From an uncultured Clostridia bacterium (GTDB lineage: Bacteria; Bacillota; Clostridia; Christensenellales; CAG-917): a DNA stretch of 52,498 nucleotides. Positions within the stretch are counted from its first letter, which is position 1. The number at the start of each line of letters is the position of its first letter. The notes under the pieces are model-generated. The model saw only the letters and a list, made by a program, of their open reading frames with translations, had not been told where the DNA came from and ran no database searches. The position numbers and the translations under genes are program-made. Positions 35,001 to 45,100 of the stretch are shown here, piece after piece. The DNA is taken from NCBI GenBank assembly GCA_947625145.1, contig CANQNC010000007.1:1-52498 (forward strand), read 5' to 3'.

Positions 35001-38000
35001 GATATGGTCGCGTTCCTCTTTTTGATGTTGATCTTTACGCTTCCGAGGGTGTCCGTCTTGTCGGGCGCGGTCACCTTGAAGTAAACCGTATAGGTCCCCA
35101 CCGCGGTGTATTTGGGAGATTGCGGCAGGGTGTATTCGCCGTCCGCGCTGTCCGCAAACATGATCGTCGCGGACTTTTGCAGTTCGGGGTCGGTCACGGT
35201 CACGCTCGCGCCGTGCTCCGCTCCGTCGTATTCCGCGTCAAAACCGCTTGTGCGAAGCCCTATCTTCTGCTCGCTTATCTCCACGTTGAGGGCATAGGTT
35301 ATATTGTACATTGCCTTGACGTCCTCGCCCGCCTTGTTTGAAATGGCGTAAGCCGCCGTCCAGACAAACTGTGTGGCAAAATCCGTGTAGAGCGCGACGT
35401 CGCCTTTTGTCGTGGCGAGCGTGCCGCTGAAGCTGTCCTCGCCGTAAAGCCCTCTCAGCGCCTCGTCGGCTCCCGCAAACTCGTGCATGTAGGGTTGACC
35501 GTCGTACGCGTGCAACGCGTCTATTGTGATCGCAAGCGCGCGCGGCGCGACGGAGATCGTGCCGTCCTGCACTTGCACCTCGTGGTTGGGGTCGTCAAAC
35601 GACGCGGTGACGGTTGCGTTTTTGACGTCGCCCGCTTTGTAGGCGGTGGAGTAGGTCGGCAGGACCTCGCCGTAGAAATCTTGTCCTTGCACGTCAAATC
35701 CGAACGCTCCCTCCACGTTTTCGCCGTAAGTCACCGTCACGTCCTTGATTTTGACGGACACGACGCGCTTTTGTACCGTGATCGCGGCGGTCTGCACGGT
35801 CGCTTGATAGTTTGAGTTGACCTCGTCCGCGGACAGCGTGGCGCGGAGGGTATAGCTCCCCGAAACGGGGCTTCCCTTTTTGTAGTCCCCGCTGTAGTAT
35901 TCCAATTTGAGCTCCTCGCCGTTGTAGGTCTGTCCCACAAGACTGAAGCCGTACGCCTCGCTTGCGATGTCCTCGCCGTAGGTCACGGTGATGGGGGAGA
36001 GGACTATCGTCACCTTGCGCTTTGTCACGTTGACTCTGCCTTTTGTCAAGGTGACGTTGTAATTGTCGTCCTGCACGTTTGCGGAAAGTTCAAAGGAGCT
36101 TCCCTGCGGTTTGCCGGGCGCGTAGTCCGTGACAAGCTCGACTGTCGGGACCTGTCCGGTTGCGGGAAGATCCGCAAAAGAGTAGAGCTGTCTGTCGGGA
36201 AGCGGCTCGCCGTATTGCAACGTGATATTTTCAAAAACGACGGTTAAATCCGCTTTTTCGACCGTAAGAACTCCGTTTTGTGCGGAAATGTCTATATTTT
36301 CCGTAGACGTCGCGTTGACCTTGATGACGTAATCCGTCGCATTTTTGCCGACCTCGTAATCGGTGGAAAGTGACGCCGTCAGACCTTCGCCGAACAGCTC
36401 GCCGTCCACGGTGTACGCGCTTTGATTGAGGACGAACTCCTCGCAATAGACCGTGCTCTGCGGGCGCGCGATCACCTTGACTTCCGCCTTTGCGATGTTC
36501 AAAGTGAACTCGCTCTCCACGGTGTTGTAGTTGTCCTTTTCGAGTTTGAACGAGACGGTATAGCTACCCGCGTTTTTGAAAGAGGGCGCTTCGGGCGCGT
36601 AATCCCCCTCGCCGTATTTGTAGAGGGGAGTCACGCCGTCCGCCGATATCTCGGGCTTGTGCTCGGCGCCGTCGAAAGTGAGTTGCAAATCGGTTGGTAG
36701 AGCGTAATCGAAATCCGCTTTTTCAATGTTGACGGATGCGGAGAGGGACAGCGCATAGTTGCTTGTGGTTTCGTCCTCTCCGTCAAAGAAGTGATATTCC
36801 GCGGTCAGCCCGTCCGAAATCGTGTAAAGCCCCGCGTTTTGCGAGTTTGTGGTCAAGGTCAGCTCAAAGCGTTGCCCTTCCAAAAGCCCCTCGGGGGACA
36901 GGTCGGGCTTGAATTGCTTTACGTTGCCGTCGTATGTGAAGCGTTGCTCTGCGACCGAAAGGGTAGCCTGTCTTTGTTTGACTTCAAGTTGCGCGGTCGC
37001 CTCGGGCACAATGTAGTTGTCCGCCTCTATGCCGCTCAGCGTGATCTCGTACTTGCCGACGCCGCTGCCCACGGCGTAATCCGCGGACGAGACCGTCGCG
37101 CCGTCAAGTTTCAAGACCGCCTCGGATTCTTCGTATTTGAAGCCGCTCACGCTGTAAACAAGCTCCGCGAGCGAGGGAAGGGGACTGCCGTATTCCATCT
37201 CCACGGCGTCGAGGCTCACGTTCAACGTTGCCTTTTGCACGGTGACGCGCACCTCGCAAGTGGTCTCCACGCTGCCGTAGCCCTCCGCGGAGGCGATAGC
37301 TTTTGCAATGTATGTTTTTTGTCCTGCGGCAAGCGACGTCACGACAAGCTCCTCTCCGTTCGAAACGACTTCATCGCCGCTTAGCCATTGATAGTTGTAG
37401 GTCACGCCGTCGGGCGCGTTCTCGCGGTATATACTAAGCTGCAGCGCGTCTCCGTACGTTATGGAGGTTTCCACCCCCCCCCCTAGAACAGACGGGATAT
37501 TTGGCGCTGAGAGCTTGTAGCGGGCAAAGTAGGTGCCGTTTTCCGCAAACTTGTCGGGCAGAGGCTCGCCCGCTTGGTCAAACCAGCCGACAAAGTCAAA
37601 TCCTTGCTTTTTGGGAGCGTCCGCTTCGATGTCCTCGCCGTACTCGCCGTTCAACGAGAAGGACAGCGTTTCGCCGTCGTAAAAATCCAACTGCACGCCG
37701 TTTGCCGCGATCTCGGCGTAGACGTACATGTCCTTCGTCACGGAAAGGTAGTCCTCGGTCTCGTTGCCCTCCGCGTCCGTCCAACGCGCCACGTGATAGC
37801 CTGTCGGAAGATATTCCGCAAGCTCCTCTTCCGTGGGAAGCTCCGCCGCTTCGGAGTAGTCCACCGTCCTCTCTATCGTCCCGCTCGCGCCGCTGCCCTC
37901 GATGACGAAGGTCACCTTGTGCTTGTGGGCCTCCCATATCGCGTATAGGGAAAGGGGAGAAGAGTAGCGTATGTCGGGCGTCAACTTGATGCTTCCGCTT

Positions 38001-38248
38001 TGGTTGAGCGCCCAATACAAAAACGTATAGCCCGTGCGTTCGGCGGGAACATAATCGCCGATCTTGTCGGGCGAGACGGTTTCGGTGTGCGTGAGGTCCG
38101 TCCCGTCGTTTTGATGATAGACGACTTCTATCACGTCGGGTTGTTCTTGTGTTTTGTCGTCGCAGCCGACAAGTAGAGCAAGCATGAGCAATACAAGCAT
38201 AATGACGACAGTGATAAGCGTCCGCTTTTTCAAAATCATCCTTTTCAT
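32030..38248 (-). CDS. Giant MBG-repeat lipoprotein
   Basis: This 2072-residue exported protein has a lipoprotein signal (MKRMILKKRTLITVVIMLVL, lipobox LVGC, Cys29). Next come about three InlB-type (Listeria-Bacteroides) repeats (ERTGYTFLYWAL, KKQGFDFVGWFD) at about 40-250. After that is an Ig-like segment, then roughly fifteen MBG-type units of 75-80 residues, recognised by ITYGE/VTYGEN/LQYGEPLP and YDG motifs and by KRKVTI-like joints. The C-terminal 400 residues look like a right-handed beta-helix (LTLGAKASIVSNGDVTVYG). No LPXTG or S-layer domain is seen; anchoring is by lipid. GGAGGGG precedes ATG 38248. A G10 tract encodes Gly-Gly-Gly near residue 256. A role in adhesion is inferred. Confidence 0.85.
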   Translation of the reverse strand: MKRMILKKRTLITVVIMLVLLMLALLVGCDDKTQEQPDVIEVVYHQNDGTDLTHTETVSPDKIGDYVPAERTGYTFLYWALNQSGSIKLTPDIRYSSPLSLYAIWEAHKHKVTFVIEGSGASGTIERTVDYSEAAELPTEEELAEYLPTGYHVARWTDAEGNETEDYLSVTKDMYVYAEIAANGVQLDFYDGETLSFSLNGEYGEDIEADAPKKQGFDFVGWFDQAGEPLPDKFAENGTYFARYKLSAPNIPSVLGGGVETSITYGDALQLSIYRENAPDGVTYNYQWLSGDEVVSNGEELVVTSLAAGQKTYIAKAIASAEGYGSVETTCEVRVTVQKATLNVSLDAVEMEYGSPLPSLAELVYSVSGFKYEESEAVLKLDGATVSSADYAVGSGVGKYEITLSGIEADNYIVPEATAQLEVKQRQATLSVAEQRFTYDGNVKQFKPDLSPEGLLEGQRFELTLTTNSQNAGLYTISDGLTAEYHFFDGEDETTSNYALSLSASVNIEKADFDYALPTDLQLTFDGAEHKPEISADGVTPLYKYGEGDYAPEAPSFKNAGSYTVSFKLEKDNYNTVESEFTLNIAKAEVKVIARPQSTVYCEEFVLNQSAYTVDGELFGEGLTASLSTDYEVGKNATDYVIKVNATSTENIDISAQNGVLTVEKADLTVVFENITLQYGEPLPDRQLYSFADLPATGQVPTVELVTDYAPGKPQGSSFELSANVQDDNYNVTLTKGRVNVTKRKVTIVLSPITVTYGEDIASEAYGFSLVGQTYNGEELKLEYYSGDYKKGSPVSGSYTLRATLSADEVNSNYQATVQTAAITVQKRVVSVKIKDVTVTYGENVEGAFGFDVQGQDFYGEVLPTYSTAYKAGDVKNATVTASFDDPNHEVQVQDGTISVAPRALAITIDALHAYDGQPYMHEFAGADEALRGLYGEDSFSGTLATTKGDVALYTDFATQFVWTAAYAISNKAGEDVKAMYNITYALNVEISEQKIGLRTSGFDAEYDGAEHGASVTVTDPELQKSATIMFADSADGEYTLPQSPKYTAVGTYTVYFKVTAPDKTDTLGSVKINIKKRNATISAADVRITFGDDKPALTINYVNVISKDEAGFEASATCDYAKGNDKGTYSIVVTYTENDNYNITLKNGTLTVAAKPVTVTLTNTTVEYGENFALEYTISDEAAREGLSLNTSYAAGKPVNVYGVTATGTNANYSYSVVGSINVTKRTATVTVTPLTITYGEELALAYTVDRLYGNDKLDVSFSGYENKAGNYTVHADAENDNYRLSFVDGALNIRKKQLSLALTGSMSITYGEEMPSYDVTATSALAFNEKLANVLKGSLSVECEYASNKHAGTFDLTPSGLSADNYELSFAPASLNVAKATLTATPVNVSDLTYGSPVPAFKFEIRGWANGDSADNVALPTITISTDYTPTSNVGGGSNAGKYSCFTQASEEVELDNYVLKMATVYFALNKANHDAEAVKKLLSAYSVTYKKGATVANSVTLPANFSWMNGSTPLSAKTSVYFAKYSKDPTNYNDLENVEVTINVARGTPKIPTPSASNLETDYSGAEIDIVAKIGLSLPSDYDGGQTYTYAVIQGDSLKPTRGGVYKLRVTLPASENWNQATAELTFKIKAAKIDSTTYTIEDALSAATSNQTVTVFGDAFISSNVEIKSGVTLLLPYDKTSGINSTLGGSVGVDAINTPASCKLAVTLNANCVITNNGKLVIGGVTSGNQRYSIGSGGTAGDYAKLTLGAKASIVSNGDVTVYGFIMEEAANNGSSVTMESGILIMPFLVIEHRGGSIFYGMAGSDGKKLKGSPFNRFYLQNVTPTLTIKSSAQLLGHANLYASNQDNTTDIKLVGNSSSHLIQLNSGSYVTQKYNVSNKITQLDVYGDMTLNAMTLKLSISFFTATLSTANVLFPISWYYNISLNPLSADTTATVTANQDIKIMPGGKLTINKGVTVNANQIMVADSSYKTYGVPSGTQYETNKGDGQLVVNGSLNCENIGGKVTSTLSGASLKCTGVSVSTGEVSSSSGSSILTSVTWETNTYTLKNTDGAEMSAGTYTYNGSKWV
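37474..37483 (-). repeat. Homopolymeric G10 tract inside the giant lipoprotein gene
   Basis: Ten C on the plus strand (ten G in the mRNA sense) encode the Gly residues in VLGGGVETS at about residues 256-258. The frame is intact here, so the gene is in the 'on' state. A change of one or two bases would stop translation soon after the InlB-type repeats. Confidence 0.9.
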
Positions 38249-38359
38249 AACCCCTCCAAATCAATATCGGTTTATTCCGAGTTTTGGGTTTCAAGCCTTT
38301 GTCTTTTGCATTGCGGCAGGAAAGCGCATAGGCGTTTTCATATGCCGCATGGTTTTAGG

Positions 38360-41300
38360 TCAGTCCGAAAGTTGCTCCTGAGCGTGATGATCGAAACTGC
38401 TTCGCGCGTCGAACATGACAAATCTGAAGTCCTCCGTGCCCGCCGCGTGCGGAAGCATATTGCCTTGATTTTGCAGAGTTGTGTCCGATGAGTTCGCAAG
38501 TATGGAAATGTTGATATTGTAGCTTGCAAGCTCGTCCTTGTGGAAAGTGTAGGCGCTGAGATCAAGCATGCTGTAATTCTTGCCGCCGCCGTAGAAGGCG
38601 ATGCCTCCGTGCGCGTATGTTTTGCCGCTTTCCGTCTTGATTATGTTTGCGTACTCGGGATTGTTGCGCACCTCCTGCAACATTTGCGCAATATTGAGGG
38701 CAAGCCATCCTCCCACGCCCGAGTTCGGGGCAACTTCGATGAGCGTGGAACTGTCAACCGAGCTTATGTCCTTCCAATCCGCCATGATCACGTCGCCGAC
38801 CAGCCTCAGCGCCGCGGGATAGCTTGTCGCCGCAAGGCCGTTCCAACCCGTGAGGAAATGCTCCAATCCTCCCGCCGCGCTCGAGTTGTGCAGATATTCT
38901 CCCGCAAAATGGCTCTCCATGCCCACCGAAAACAGTCCGCTTGTGCGCAGAGTGCTGTTTTTGACCGTGACGTCCGTCAGCAAATAATGGCTGACGAAGT
39001 ATTCGTCGTTCAGGTTTTGATCTGCGGCGGGGGAGTTGTTGTTTTTGTACGGATCCCCGTTTTTGTCCGTGAGAGCGGGGGATATGTTGCCGTCCGTGCC
39101 CTTGATGACGCGGTTTGTGCCTATCTTCAACAAAAACTCGCGCGCGTTTTGCAACTTGCAATTGTCGATCGTCACATTGATCTTTTCGGTGGCGGGATTC
39201 GGCGTCGTGTTGCCGTCCACGTTGTCTCTGCCGAACACGCGCATGACCGTCCTGCCGTTCATCACGCGGCTGTTGACCACTGTCGCGTCGGACATGACCT
39301 CAAGCGTAGTGCCCATATAGTTGAGGTAGGAGAGCACAAGCTCGCCGCCGTCGTACAGGCTTTCTTGATCGCAACCGCGAAGCACGAGGTTGTCAAGAGT
39401 CACGCCGTCTTTGCGCACCAAAAACACAATGTTGTCCTGCCCCTTGACCGAGGCGATCCCGCTTGCCGCCACAAAGTCGAGCGGGCCTCTGAACACCGCG
39501 AAGTCGAAGAGGTTTACGCCCGTGTTGTCAAGCATATCCGTGATATACTGACCGCTGATGAAATGCCCGTTGCCGTGCACGCTGTTTGTAAATTCAAGCG
39601 CGTATCTGACGTTGGGGCGGGCGCCTCCGTTGTTTTTGTAGTACGTCCAATCCGCAGTTGTCGGCAGTTCGGAAGTGTAGCTCAACAGTTTGCTCTTCAT
39701 CTCGGAGTCCGAGTATTTGGGCGAGCGCGTGCCGTCCGAGTTGCGGTTGAACAACTCTTCGCCGAGATATATGTCGTTTGAAAGCACTGTCTCGCGATTC
39801 TCCCTCATGGCTTGCCTCAGCTGTTCGTAGGTGGAGACGTTTACGCCGTCCGCCGCGTAAAGGGTCAGGGAAGCGGCGCCCACGCCGAACATTTCCCCGT
39901 ATTTCCAACTTACTGACAGGGTGACGTTGCCGCTCTTCGATATGGAGAGTTTGAGTTTGCCGTCGCTGTCGAAATATGCGTTGAAGTCGTCGTCCGAGAC
40001 GGAGACGGAAAAGTCGTCCGCGCTCACTTGCGCGACGCTTCCGCCGTTGTACGCCGTAAATTTTGAAACATAGTCGCTCTTGACGTATTGTCCGTCCTTG
40101 TAGTCTCCGTTTGCCACGGCAAATCCGCCTAGCCCGTAGGTCTGCGCCGCCTCGCCGAACAGCATGGAAGTGATGGGGCGGATCACCGTCACGTCGCGTT
40201 CCACGACGCCGCGTTTGCTTCCGTCGGGGGACGTCCAATTGATTTGTATCTTCGCCGCGCCCTCTTGAAGCGCGTTGACGAAGCAATGATCGCCGTCCGC
40301 TTGAGATATTGAGATGATCGAGGCAAATTCCGCGGGCACGCTCCAACTGTAGGTCATGCCCTGCGCTTCGGGTTCCACGACCACGGCGACGCTTTCGGAA
40401 TCGCCCAGCTTCATCACAAGCTCGCCCGTGCCGTCCTTGTTGTAGGGGGAGTAGACGTAAAAGCCGTATTGCTCGAATTTGACTATGACGTGATATTGCG
40501 TCCCTCTTATGGACAGTGTGTAGCGCATGCTGACGTCCTCTTCCTTCGCTTCGTCAAGCTCCACGACGATCTTGAAGCCGCCTTTCACGCCCTCCACTTT
40601 GTTTACGATCGCGTTGACGCCCGGACCCGTAAGGGACACCTCGTCGGGCGATACGCTTGCGTCCGCCTCGACAAACATCACAAAGCGCTTTGAGCCGAGC
40701 GCTTGAGATATGGTCACGCCGTCCACCGCGCCGTGGCCGTTGACGGTGACGTCCTCCGCCTTTTTGACGGTGACTTCCACCTTTTTTTCGATTTCCACGG
40801 GGACGTTGTTTTCGTCCTTGCGGGCGGACTTTATCTTCATGGAGAGAATCGCCTTGCCGCTGAAGATCGCGTTGAATTTGCCGCTTACGGCGTTGATGTT
40901 GATGACGTCGGTATTGTCCGAGCCGAAATCCGCGTCCGCGTACAGAACGGTCGAGGGCCTATAAAAGCCTCCCATTTTGTAGCTTCCGCTTGCAAGCTCC
41001 ACGCTGTAGTCCGCTTTGGCGTTGTCCGCGAGGGGAGTCAGCTCTATCTTTTCGTTGTTGGCGTTGTAGATCGCGGGGGTGAGGTCGAGCGCGCCCGACG
41101 AGGAGACGTTGAACACCACGCTGTCGCTGTAGCCGCCGTCCACCGTGTAGTAGATGATCTTTGCGCTGCCTATGTCGTTCAATTCGAAATGTCTGGATCT
41201 TGTCTGAGGGTCCTCGACAAGCGTAACGATGTCCGTTGGCTCGTTTGTGTTTGCGTCAAGGATCTGCGTGTAGTACGCTTTGTTTTTTGCGGCGTAGGGC

Positions 41301-41515
41301 AAAACTTCCACGCCGAGCTCCCATTCCTCAAACCTGCCCGTGTACTGCGCTATGTCAAAGGAAAAAATGCCGTCGTTCGCCTCTCCCTTGTTGGTGATGG
41401 ATATCCCCGTGACGGGGATGGCGGCGGCTATCCTTGTGACGCTTGTGATCGCAAACAGCGCGATGACAAACAAAATAGGCAAAACCACTATCAGCGCAAG
41501 CACAAGTTTTTTCAT
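38360..41515 (-). CDS. Large exported protein with Ig-like and beta-helix regions
   Basis: This 1051-residue protein starts with a membrane or signal segment (LVLALIVVLPILFVIALFAI) but has no lipobox, so it is either cleaved or held by an N-terminal anchor. The first 560 residues are beta-rich, with Ig-like patterns (VTGISITNKG, ISMSWSVPAEF-like segments, KAAKIQINWTSPDG-like Big_2 style). From about residue 580 an STYEQLRQAMRENRETVLSND-type motif (residues about 579-600) starts a region typical of parallel beta-helix surface proteins (VHGNGHFISGQYI, LDNLVLRGCDQ, VNSRVMNG, VKNSTLRTSGLFSVG). The start at 41515 has GAGGT upstream, and a sigma-A promoter lies 90-115 bp before it. It lies 111 bp upstream of the giant lipoprotein gene on the same strand. 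I do not recognise a named family. Confidence 0.75.
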   Translation of the reverse strand: MKKLVLALIVVLPILFVIALFAITSVTRIAAAIPVTGISITNKGEANDGIFSFDIAQYTGRFEEWELGVEVLPYAAKNKAYYTQILDANTNEPTDIVTLVEDPQTRSRHFELNDIGSAKIIYYTVDGGYSDSVVFNVSSSGALDLTPAIYNANNEKIELTPLADNAKADYSVELASGSYKMGGFYRPSTVLYADADFGSDNTDVININAVSGKFNAIFSGKAILSMKIKSARKDENNVPVEIEKKVEVTVKKAEDVTVNGHGAVDGVTISQALGSKRFVMFVEADASVSPDEVSLTGPGVNAIVNKVEGVKGGFKIVVELDEAKEEDVSMRYTLSIRGTQYHVIVKFEQYGFYVYSPYNKDGTGELVMKLGDSESVAVVVEPEAQGMTYSWSVPAEFASIISISQADGDHCFVNALQEGAAKIQINWTSPDGSKRGVVERDVTVIRPITSMLFGEAAQTYGLGGFAVANGDYKDGQYVKSDYVSKFTAYNGGSVAQVSADDFSVSVSDDDFNAYFDSDGKLKLSISKSGNVTLSVSWKYGEMFGVGAASLTLYAADGVNVSTYEQLRQAMRENRETVLSNDIYLGEELFNRNSDGTRSPKYSDSEMKSKLLSYTSELPTTADWTYYKNNGGARPNVRYALEFTNSVHGNGHFISGQYITDMLDNTGVNLFDFAVFRGPLDFVAASGIASVKGQDNIVFLVRKDGVTLDNLVLRGCDQESLYDGGELVLSYLNYMGTTLEVMSDATVVNSRVMNGRTVMRVFGRDNVDGNTTPNPATEKINVTIDNCKLQNAREFLLKIGTNRVIKGTDGNISPALTDKNGDPYKNNNSPAADQNLNDEYFVSHYLLTDVTVKNSTLRTSGLFSVGMESHFAGEYLHNSSAAGGLEHFLTGWNGLAATSYPAALRLVGDVIMADWKDISSVDSSTLIEVAPNSGVGGWLALNIAQMLQEVRNNPEYANIIKTESGKTYAHGGIAFYGGGKNYSMLDLSAYTFHKDELASYNINISILANSSDTTLQNQGNMLPHAAGTEDFRFVMFDARSSFDHHAQEQLSD

Positions 41516-41601
41516 ACATACCTCGTTTTGTCTCTTTGTATTTTGCGAAATCGTAAAGGAATTATCAATCCTATACATTCAAAATACCATTATTCAGCTA
41601 T

Positions 41602-41630
41602 ATTTTATTGATTTATATAGGCAAAGTCAA
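41602..41630 (-). promoter_or_regulatory. Promoter of the surface-protein gene pair
   Basis: On the minus strand TTGACT (41630-41625) and TAAAAT (41607-41602) are separated by 17 bp. The start codon at 41515 follows about 85 bp downstream. Confidence 0.7.
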
Positions 41631-42055
41631 CGTTTCGGCCCTCTCGGCAACCTTAAGATTTCTTTAGATTTGCCAAATTACGACAATTTTTTTGCAAATT
41701 CTTGCTCTTTTCGGCGCGTTTTTTGAAAGTTAGGCTTAAAAAAAGGCGCGTTTTGTCGCGAAAGCGTTAAGCGTATGCGAAAGGCAAAAACGCATGCGAA
41801 AAGCATGAAGATCTCGTGCAAAATGCGATGAAAATCGTATGCGCAGACCCTCCGAATTTTTTTCACCGAAACTCCGCCGCGCGCTCATTCCAAAAATAAT
41901 CGCATTAGATGCATGGTTTCGCGCTCGTCCGCTTTTCAAATCGCATGCTAGGGCAAAATGCCAAAAAGGGCGGAAAAGTCACGCGAACTTCCCGCTTTTT
42001 GTGCGCTCGGCAAAAATTAAATTGATTTTAGGCTGTTTGTCGAGGGGCATATCGC
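41631..42055. other. Divergent intergenic region between surface-protein genes
   Basis: This stretch lies between two divergent large surface-protein genes. It has no plausible gene. It is unusually rich in TGCGAAA and GCATGCG-type words (41770-41850), in A or T runs, and in imperfect palindromes, but no single repeat unit or known site could be fixed. Confidence 0.4.
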
Positions 42056-42084
42056 TTGACGAAATTCCCTTTTGAGTTTATCAT
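42056..42084 (+). promoter_or_regulatory. Promoter of the InlB-repeat lipoprotein gene
   Basis: TTGACG (42056-42061) and TATCAT (42079-42084) are separated by 17 bp. A TATAAT also occurs a few bases downstream without a good -35 box. The leader is about 110 nt and AT-rich. Confidence 0.6.
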
Positions 42085-42199
42085 TACTGTATAATTTGCA
42101 TAATATTATCGTTGAAAATTGTATTATTGCATATTATTTGCATATTAAGCGATTCGAAGTGTTTCGTCCGAAGTGTTTCGAAGAGATTTGGAGGCATAT

Positions 42200-45100
42200 A
42201 TGAAGAAAAGAGCGAGTTTGATTTTGATGATCCTGCTTGTGCTTGCGCTCGCGGTGACGCTTGCGGCGTGCGACCCTGCCGACAACAATGACGACGGCAA
42301 AACGTCCTACACCCTCAGCTTCCACATGAACGGCGTGGGCGAGGATATGACCGTGGTCGCGGAAAGAGGAGAGGATATTTCCGCAAAACTCCCAAATCTG
42401 TCCGACAACCAAAACTATTATTTCGGAGGTTGGTATCGCGACGCCGAGTTTACGCAGGCGGCAGATCTTCCCGAGTCCATGCCCGGGGGAGACAGAAGCT
42501 ATTGGGCAAAATGGCTTGTGCATTATTCGGTCAGCGCGTATCTCCAACCCCTTTCGCTTTCACACGAGCTTGCCGACTACGAAAAGTCGAGCGCGGGGAG
42601 CAGTGTGTACAGCGCGGTCAAAGGGGAGAGCGTGACTCTCGCCTCTTCGCAAGTGCCCAAGATAGAGGGCTTCCTGCCGACAAACGCGACCCTCTCGTTT
42701 GAACTTGCCAAAAAGGACAACGACATCAAGCTGTATTACGACCGCGTTGCGGTCAACGTCAGCTACGATCACAACCTCGGCGACGAGGCAGTCAAAGGGT
42801 TTATGCCCTCGCGCACGCTGTATTTCGGACAGACTTTTAAGGTTGAGGAAAACGCGTATGTCGCGACGGGACACCGCTTCAACGGCTGGGCCCTCTCCGC
42901 GGCGGGGGGCTCTCCCGACGATCTGATAGACCCCGACGACGAGCTCACTGTCGGCGCGACGGATATCGTGCTGTACGCGCAGTGGAGCGATCCCGACTAT
43001 ACGGACGCTTTCGGCAGTGAGGACTGCGTGTTTTATGCGGACGGCAAACTCATCTATGTCAGAGGCGGACGGGAGTTCGACGTGACGGCCGACCCGACCG
43101 ACGAGACAAAGTTTACAGTGAAGATAGGAGAGGGCACTCTCAAAGGGAAGTTCGATTTCAGACGCGCCATGTTCGCGCTGTTCAGAGAGGATATGCAGGG
43201 CGAGTTCAAATACTACGACTACAACCTCGAAGCCGTGGACGACGCCGAAACGCTCACTCTCGACGGATATTTCGGCGCGACGTACGTCGGCAACGGGCAG
43301 AGCGTCAGCGGCTTTTATTTGGACTATTACGGCGCGTATGCCTTCATACCCGACGACGGGGACAGCGGATTTGTCTTTGATCTTGACGAAGCGCAAAACA
43401 AAAACGTGTTTTTGATGATGGGGGAAGAAACGGGCGAGTTTTTGCAGATCAACCCCTTCGATTCCGTCAGGGAAGGCTATCAGGACGACTTTTTGCTGTA
43501 TCTGGACGGCTTCGGCGCGGCGACGTGGATAGACACCTATCACAAGGAATATTATTACGGGACCTATCGCGTGGAAAAAGCGTATTCGAGCGGATCAAGA
43601 GTAAGCGGACACAAGATAGCTCTGTCCATAGTCAACGACGACGGCTTCATCTTCGGCTCCAACGACGACGAAACAAAGGGCAAGGAAGTCAAATTCAACG
43701 TCTACACATTGTCGGGATATTTCAACAACCCCGTGTTTTACAAGGAAGTTACGGACGCGATGGGAGAATACACGGGGGACAGCGGCACGCTCACCCTCGA
43801 CGGCTTCGGCTTTTGGGACGACAGCGCAAAATACGTGGACGGCGAAGGCACGGAGCATCTCGGCAACTACACGACGAGGCACAGCTATATCTTCGGACTG
43901 TACGTCGAAGTCGAACTTGACGCGGACAAACCCGCAAATCAAAGGCTTCGTTTTGCGGCTACGCTGAAAAACGATGACATGAGTTTCAGCCTGCTCCCCG
44001 AGGGCTTTGAGGAATATCTGCACATATATCAGGATCCCGAAAGGGCGGACGGACATCCGCTTTACAGCGATCCAATCCTCGTGCTGTACTCTGCGGAATT
44101 TGCCGCTGCGGACGCGCCCGAGGGCGTGGAAGTCCCAAACGGTGCCAAGGTCGCGGATCTGTACGCCAGACTTGACGCGGAAGGCGCTCCTCAGCGCGTG
44201 GCGACGGGCTTTTACACAGCCGAAAGTTTTGTGCGCGCCAACGACGGACAACAAATGTTCTGCTATACATTTGTGCGCACCGGGGTCCTCGCGCAGGGCA
44301 TTTCCGAGCGGGATCTGTTCAGCGTTGCCGTGGTGGTCGGGTTGATCACGCTTTCGGACAACGCGGAGCCGTATGAGTGCTATTACATTTACGAAAAAGA
44401 GGGAGAGGCTCAGTTTACGGTCTACAATGAGATCGAAAATGGCAAACTGACGGGCGGCAAGCTGTACGCGCTCAACGACGGCGGCGGCGCGCTCGAATTC
44501 TCTTCCATATACGTTGACGCGGAAGGAAACGTTTTGCAGGGAAGGTTCTCTTGCGGCGAAAGCGAATTTTCCTCCGCGCTGGGCGAGAGCACAGACGTCA
44601 AATACGGCTCGTTTATGATCAACGAAAGAAACGGCTTCAACGTGAAGGTGTCGGGGAGCATGATGCTCACTTTCGAACGCGTGGACCAATTCCCAAGCGG
44701 CTATCACGAGGTGAACGACGTCTATATGTATTCGGGAGACACGTCCTTGATCCTCGCCGCAAACGGGGTCGCCGCATACAGGACATATTCGCAAGAGGGG
44801 ACTTCGGACAGCGTGCTCGTCGGCACGGTCGTTGGCACATATCGAGAGAGCGGACAGACCCCGTTCGGAGATACGATATATCTCTTCACTCCCAACCAAG
44901 GGCAGAGCGGCGAAAGTTTTGCGTTCGTCTTGCAAAAGGATTACGCTTACGGCGGCTTCACCATCCCCTCCTACCACAGGTATTACGGCGACAACGACAA
45001 ATATTCGGTTTCATATGAGCTGACGGGCGGCGGCTCCCTCATCTTGGACGGCTTCTGGTTTAAGGGCTGCTACGTCGCGCCCAACGGCGTAAGATACGAG

